A stretch of DNA of 16,372 nt. Source: Desulfobacteraceae bacterium (GTDB taxonomy: Bacteria > Desulfobacterota > DSM-4660 > Desulfatiglandales > Desulfatiglandaceae). The stretch is from contig JAUVRS010000019.1 of NCBI GenBank assembly GCA_030597505.1, positions 1-16,372 on the forward strand, in the 5' to 3' direction. Under the pieces are notes generated by a model, which searched no databases, had not been told where the DNA came from, and saw only the letters and a list, made by a program, of their open reading frames with translations. Position 1 is the first letter of the stretch, and the number at the start of each line of letters is the position of its first letter. The translations under genes and the position numbers were made by a program. Of the stretch, positions 13,437-16,372 are shown one piece after another.

Positions 13437-13563
13437 TCTGCTGTTGATGTCAAAATTTAAAAGGCCATTTCCATAAAGAAATTTCCCTGTTGCGCTAAGC
13501 CGAGGGCTGCTGGGATAAGTCAAGGGTCTGGGATTGATCGAGGTATTTGGAATCCGGTTTTGC

Positions 13564-13606
13564 TTGACAACCCGAGATGTTATCTATTAATTAGGAATTA
13601 ATCCTA
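13564..13606 (+). promoter_or_regulatory. perR promoter with a PerR-like operator
   Basis: A perfect -35 TTGACA (13564-13569) is followed by an AT-rich -10 region (TATTAA, 13585-13590). A 7-1-7 dyad (13592-13606; arms TAGGA and TCCTA) overlaps or directly follows it, and the start codon is 30 bases later. An operator in this position suggests autorepression by the Fur-family protein encoded downstream. The preceding bases 13437-13560 show no gene. Confidence 0.5.
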
Positions 13607-13635
13607 TTAAGTAATTTCTCGATGAGGTGCGAAAG

Positions 13636-14073
13636 TTGAACCCAATTCCAAACCACAGGATAACCCACCAACGGAAGGTAATCTTTGAAGAACTCAAAAA
13701 GGTTCAAACCCATCCTACTGCCGACGAAATATATGAGATGGTGAGGAAAAGACTTCCGCGCATCAGTCTGGGTACTGTCTACCGAAATCTTGACATACTT
13801 TCGGAAGGCGGTCTGATCCAAAAACTTAAGCCGGGCCGCCCTCAGATGCGGTTTGACGGTAATCCCAGAGAGCACTTGCATATTACTTGCACCCGTTGCG
13901 GAAGTGTTGAGGATGCGAACATCGAACCGTCCGATGATTTCTTGGAAAATCTGGAAAACATTTTAGGTAAATTGACAAAATACGGTGTATTTGGACATAA
14001 ACTTGAGCTTATGGGGTTTTGTGGAAGTTGTATGAAAGGGGAAATATTCCCGCATAAGGAAGAAACCGATTGA
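13636..14073 (+). CDS. perR: PerR-type Fur-family peroxide-sensing repressor
   Basis: 145 aa from TTG at 13636, spaced 7 bases from GAGGTG; the GTG at 13627 overlaps that site. The N-terminal winged helix includes HPTADEIYEMV and LPRISLGTVYRNLDIL. The residues that bind the regulatory metal in Bacillus PerR are all present: H26 (H37), D74 in MRFDG (D85), H80 and H82 in REHLHI (H91/H93), and D93 (D104). The Asp in RFD points to PerR rather than Fur. Structural zinc sites are C85/C88 (CTRC) and C129/C132 (CGSC). With Fe(II) bound, the protein would repress peroxide-defence genes until a histidine is oxidised. It is flanked by two rubrerythrin genes and lies 18 bases ahead of the second. Confidence 0.9.
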   Translation: MNPIPNHRITHQRKVIFEELKKVQTHPTADEIYEMVRKRLPRISLGTVYRNLDILSEGGLIQKLKPGRPQMRFDGNPREHLHITCTRCGSVEDANIEPSDDFLENLENILGKLTKYGVFGHKLELMGFCGSCMKGEIFPHKEETD

Positions 14074-14091
14074 TCAAGGAGGTACGCAACC

Positions 14092-14664
14092 ATGAGTCTA
14101 AAAGGTAGCCAAACTGAAAAAAATCTGCTATCTGCATTTGCCGGGGAATCCCAGGCACGGAACCGCTACACCTACTTTGCCAGTCAGGCCAAAAAAGAAG
14201 GTTTTGCACAGATTTCATTTATCTTTGAGGAGACAGCCAATCAGGAAAAAGAGCATGCAAAACGGTTTTTTGAGCCTCTGGAGGGCGGGGATCTGGAAAT
14301 TCAAGCAAGCTTTCCGGCGGGCGTAATTGGCAGCACATTGGAAAACCTCAAGGCGGCCGCAGGCGGTGAACATTTTGAACACACTGAACTGTATCCGGGG
14401 TTTGCCAAAACAGCCAGAGAAGAAGGCTTTGAGACCATAGGAACCCTTTTTGATGCCATATCCGTTGCTGAAAAACAGCATGAAAAACGATACAACGACC
14501 TGACAGCAAACATTGAGGCAGGGCGAGTATTTAACCGGGATTCAGAGGTGGTCTGGCGCTGCCGAAATTGTGGGTATCTCCACTCCGGAAAAGATGCGCC
14601 CGAGGCCTGCCCTGCATGTGCGCACCCCCAGGCATATTTTGAGCTTTTGGGAGAAAACTACTGA
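14092..14664 (+). CDS. rbr: Rubrerythrin (second copy, full-length type)
   Basis: 190 aa, the classical rubrerythrin length. The ATG is preceded by AAGGAGG. Diiron ligands lie in FAGESQARNRY, FEETANQEKEHAKRF, GGEHFEHTELYPGFA and VAEKQHEKRY, giving the ExxH motifs of the four-helix bundle. The rubredoxin domain has WRCRNCGY and EACPACAH. It reduces hydrogen peroxide. It differs markedly in sequence from the shorter rubrerythrin upstream, so this is not a recent duplication. Very close spacing to perR suggests co-transcription and hence PerR control. Confidence 0.96.
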   Translation: MSLKGSQTEKNLLSAFAGESQARNRYTYFASQAKKEGFAQISFIFEETANQEKEHAKRFFEPLEGGDLEIQASFPAGVIGSTLENLKAAAGGEHFEHTELYPGFAKTAREEGFETIGTLFDAISVAEKQHEKRYNDLTANIEAGRVFNRDSEVVWRCRNCGYLHSGKDAPEACPACAHPQAYFELLGENY

Positions 14665-14667
14665 TCC

Positions 14668-14692
14668 ATTAGGAATTGGTCCAAATCCTAAT
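14668..14692. promoter_or_regulatory. ATTAGGA/TCCTAAT inverted repeat before desulfoferrodoxin
   Basis: The arms (14668-14677 and 14683-14692) match at 9 of 10 positions around a 5-base centre. They share the TAGGAAT core with the dyad before perR, but the arm spacing differs. It sits in the 47-base gap just ahead of the desulfoferrodoxin Shine-Dalgarno, so it may be an operator or an mRNA hairpin. Confidence 0.35.
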
Positions 14693-14711
14693 TACAAGAA
14701 AGGAGAAAAAA

Positions 14712-15086
14712 ATGGCAGAAAAACTGGAAGTCTACAAATGTGAATTATGCGGAAACATTGTTGAGGTACTTCACGGTGCAAAGGGAGAACTGGTGTGTTG
14801 TGGAAAACCCATGGTTCTCCAGAAAGAAAATACCGTTGACGCAGCCAAGGAAAAACATGTCCCGGGCTCGGAAAAAACATCCGACGGTGTCAACGTAAAG
14901 GTCGGAGAGGTGGCTCAACCCATGGAAGAAAAACATTATATTGAGTGGGTTGAAATCATTGCCGACGGAAAGGCCTACCTGCAGTTTCTAAATCCCGGAG
15001 AAGCTCCTGAGGCCAGCTTTAATATTTCCGCTGACAACGTTACAGCCCGAGCATACTGTAATCTTCACGGTCATTGGAAAGCATAA
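14712..15086 (+). CDS. dfx: Desulfoferrodoxin (class I superoxide reductase)
   Basis: 124 aa from the ATG at 14712 with AAAGGAG upstream; an ATG 12 codons earlier lacks a site. The N-terminal desulforedoxin domain binds Fe(SCys)4 (YKCELCG and VCCGKPM). The C-terminal neelaredoxin-type domain holds the catalytic Fe(His)4Cys centre: the first His in the EKHVP segment, others in EEKHYIEW, and the C-terminal CNLHGHW. The Lys in EKHVP is the residue known to steer superoxide. It reduces superoxide to hydrogen peroxide without making oxygen, and the peroxide then passes to the rubrerythrins encoded immediately upstream. All metal ligands are present and the length is normal. Confidence 0.96.
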   Translation: MAEKLEVYKCELCGNIVEVLHGAKGELVCCGKPMVLQKENTVDAAKEKHVPGSEKTSDGVNVKVGEVAQPMEEKHYIEWVEIIADGKAYLQFLNPGEAPEASFNISADNVTARAYCNLHGHWKA

Positions 15087-15137
15087 GCCCCATGCCCCGT
15101 AAGGGGCTGGGCAACAATAAAATAGGAGCCAGCTATC

Positions 15138-15290
15138 ATGACCGACTGGAAATGTTCCAACTGCGGTTATGGTTTTCAGGATGAAAAGCCCCCTGAGGAG
15201 TGCCCTTCCTGCAAGAAAAAATGCGAATTTGTTGATGTCTCCTGCTACATACCAGACTGCGGGCAGACAGGGCCTGACAAGCGGCTATAG
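15138..15290 (+). CDS. Small rubredoxin-like protein
   Basis: 50 aa, ATG with AGGAG about 9 bases upstream. It starts with a short rubredoxin-type knuckle pair (WKCSNCGYGF and EECPSCKKKCEF), like the C-terminal domain of rubrerythrin, but lacks the long loop of true rubredoxins. Three further Cys (one following the second knuckle, then one each in VSCYIP and PDCGQ) give seven in all, so more than one metal or a disulfide is possible. It probably binds one iron or zinc ion and may shuttle electrons. It is 51 bases after desulfoferrodoxin; a GCCCC/GGGGC hairpin (15094-15107) lies in the gap. Confidence 0.75.
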   Translation: MTDWKCSNCGYGFQDEKPPEECPSCKKKCEFVDVSCYIPDCGQTGPDKRL

Positions 15291-15323
15291 CGCCTGATCT
15301 CCAGACCAGAAGGAGGCCTAAAA

Positions 15324-15503
15324 ATGTCAAAGAAAAAATACCTTGTAAAGGCTGAATGCCCCGCATGTTCGTGCGGGGACGTAAGTTTTCTCGGACCCGA
15401 GAAGTTGCGGGAGAAGTTTATCGGAAATGAAGAAGAAATTGATATTCTTTGTCCCCATTGCGGTACCAAGATTAAAGGAAAGGTTGAAACGGAAGACGAC
15501 TAG
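15324..15503 (+). CDS. Small zinc-ribbon-like protein
   Basis: 59 aa, ATG with AGGAGG upstream at good spacing. It has two Cys knuckles (AECPACSCG and ILCPHCGTK) separated by about 25 charged residues, in the manner of a zinc ribbon. No enzymatic motif is visible. Its genomic position among redox carriers suggests a metal-binding or electron-transfer role, but this is not shown by the sequence. I do not recognise a named family. Confidence 0.7.
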   Translation: MSKKKYLVKAECPACSCGDVSFLGPEKLREKFIGNEEEIDILCPHCGTKIKGKVETEDD

Positions 15504-15521
15504 ACATGAGGGAGGTATCTG

Positions 15522-15959
15522 ATGGCCAAGGCACTGGTGGTTTACGCCACAAGAGGTAGCGATACCAAGAGCATTGCCGACTTGATAGGTGAGGGAATCC
15601 GGTTCCAAGGTGGGGAGGCGACCGTCCAAAATGCCACGCAAATAAAAAAGGAAGAAGACCTTGAGGGGTATGATGGGTATGTCTTTGGCTCGGCCACATA
15701 TCACGGCGAAATGATGCAGGGGATGAAAACATTGCTTTTCCTGGCGGAAAGACCCAACCTGAAAGGAAAGGTGGCTGGATCATTTGGGGCCTTTGGCTGG
15801 AGCGGTGAAGCACCCGGTCGAATCTTTGAAACCATGAAAAATGTCTTTGAAATGGAGATGGTAAATGGGCCTTTGAAACTAAAATCAGCCGCGCTGGGGG
15901 GTGGGACCCAAATGGCTCAGGACTATGGACGCGAGATCGGAAAAAGGCTCGGCACATAA
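15522..15959 (+). CDS. Stand-alone flavodoxin-domain protein (flavodiiron-type FMN domain)
   Basis: 145 aa, ATG with GGAGGT upstream. The flavodoxin fold shows the FMN phosphate loop YATRGSDTKSIA, the 60s loop SATYHGEMM, and the 90s loop GAFGWSGEAPG. The last is the signature of the FMN domain of flavodiiron proteins (FprA/ROO), which reduce oxygen or nitric oxide. The beta-lactamase-like diiron domain of those proteins is absent, and the start codon is preceded by its own Shine-Dalgarno, so this is a separate protein rather than a broken one. It probably carries electrons to the neighbouring rubrerythrins, the superoxide reductase, or a diiron partner encoded elsewhere. Confidence 0.88.
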   Translation: MAKALVVYATRGSDTKSIADLIGEGIRFQGGEATVQNATQIKKEEDLEGYDGYVFGSATYHGEMMQGMKTLLFLAERPNLKGKVAGSFGAFGWSGEAPGRIFETMKNVFEMEMVNGPLKLKSAALGGGTQMAQDYGREIGKRLGT

Positions 15960-15997
15960 CCGGTCTTTCATTCTTACATAATTTGGAGGTGCATCAG

Positions 15998-16183
15998 ATG
16001 ACTACACCAAGACATTGTCCCGGTTTTCAAGATCTCAAACACTTGAAATCATTTTCCTGCAAATGTCCCAACTGTAACGCGGAAAAGGAAATCTTCTCCG
16101 ATGAACTCGATAAGTCACACACCTGTTCGGAATGTGGCAAACAGATCGATTTTACCCAATGTACGCTGGAGGCCGGGGCATAG
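15998..16183 (+). CDS. Small Cys-rich protein with paired CX2C knuckles
   Basis: 61 aa from the ATG at 15998, 7 bases after GGAGGT; a TTG at 15983 overlaps that site. It has CKCPNC in the middle and CSECG near the C-terminus, a zinc-ribbon-like pair, with an acidic segment (EIFSDELDKSH) between. It also carries a Cys at residue 7 and one near the end. It is cytoplasmic by composition and the function is unknown. It is the third tiny Cys-rich protein in this run of genes. Confidence 0.7.
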   Translation: MTTPRHCPGFQDLKHLKSFSCKCPNCNAEKEIFSDELDKSHTCSECGKQIDFTQCTLEAGA

Positions 16184-16319
16184 TTTCAAGCCCCCCAAAA
16201 AAGCCTTGATCACTATCCTGTAAAAATCTGTGCGGGCCGCGAAAACAAGAACGGCATCAGGATAAAAAAGCCACATGACCAAAAAGAGTGTTCTAAAGGC
16301 AAAAACTGCTGGAGGTCGT

Positions 16320-16372
16320 ATGAAACGATTTGAATATGAAATTACAAAACACTCAGCCGAGAGTTTCGCTCA
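16320..16372 (+). CDS. Start of a further gene (3' partial)
   Basis: The ATG at 16320 is preceded by GGAGGT (4-base gap), and the frame is open to the window end (MKRFEYEITKHSAESFA). An in-frame ATG at 16275 would add 15 residues but has only a weak, distant AGGA. Too little is visible to assign a function. The gap 16184-16319 shows no other feature. Confidence 0.5.
   Translation, partial: MKRFEYEITKHSAESFA

Noticed and set aside
15094..15107. GCCCC/GGGGC hairpin after desulfoferrodoxin as a terminator
   Set aside because: Only a 5-bp stem with a 4-base loop and no T-run; more likely a minor mRNA structure within the operon.
16184..16319. Short intergenic stretch checked for a tRNA or small RNA
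   Set aside because: No cloverleaf, CCA end or stable hairpin could be seen.

Overview
The window looks like chromosomal DNA from a strictly anaerobic deltaproteobacterium (Desulfobacterota, probably a sulfate reducer of the Desulfobacterales type). The evidence is a block of anaerobe oxygen-defence genes (two rubrerythrins, desulfoferrodoxin, rubredoxins, a PerR-like Fur protein, a flavodoxin-type protein), a bactofilin, a sigma-54 activator, and a probable selenocysteine codon. This placement is inference from gene content; no rRNA or other marker is present.

Left part (1-5500): the 3' end of a tRNA nucleotidyltransferase/poly(A) polymerase-type HD protein, then an MltD-like lytic transglycosylase lipoprotein with its own sigma-70 promoter. 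On the minus strand a probable operon runs from a promoter at 5541-5569: bactofilin, a small SAM methyltransferase, and an OsmC-family protein. The OsmC gene is interrupted by one in-frame TGA exactly where the family has its peroxidatic cysteine. A hairpin of bacterial SECIS type follows the TGA, so this is best read as a selenoprotein and not as two ORFs or a pseudogene. A 13-bp-stem hairpin follows, then an open but unrecognised remnant and a HAD phosphatase.

Middle (5500-10660): a 5'-truncated EamA transporter remnant, a RidA-family protein lacking the usual arginine, a crotonase lacking both usual catalytic glutamates, an unusual winged-helix/Cys-rich/2[4Fe-4S] protein, and a diadenylate cyclase fused to a YbbR domain (c-di-AMP synthesis). 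Just upstream of the cyclase lies a 261-bp fold-back element with 22-bp terminal inverted repeats and a perfect 8-bp target duplication. It is a MITE whose ends resemble the IS66 family.

Right part (10658-16372): a PAS/AAA+/Fis-type sigma-54 activator with a cysteine cluster in its PAS domain, followed by a long regulatory region. That region holds repeated TGAGACA boxes and a -24/-12-like promoter. It leads into a run of co-oriented genes: a 66-aa conserved small protein, rubrerythrin, a CX4C rubredoxin, PerR, a second rubrerythrin, desulfoferrodoxin (superoxide reductase), a 50-aa rubredoxin-like protein, a 59-aa zinc-ribbon-like protein, a stand-alone flavodoxin, a 61-aa Cys-rich protein and the start of another gene. 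Together they form a peroxide/superoxide detoxification island fed with electrons by small iron and flavin carriers. The inferred control is by the adjacent sigma-54 activator and by PerR.
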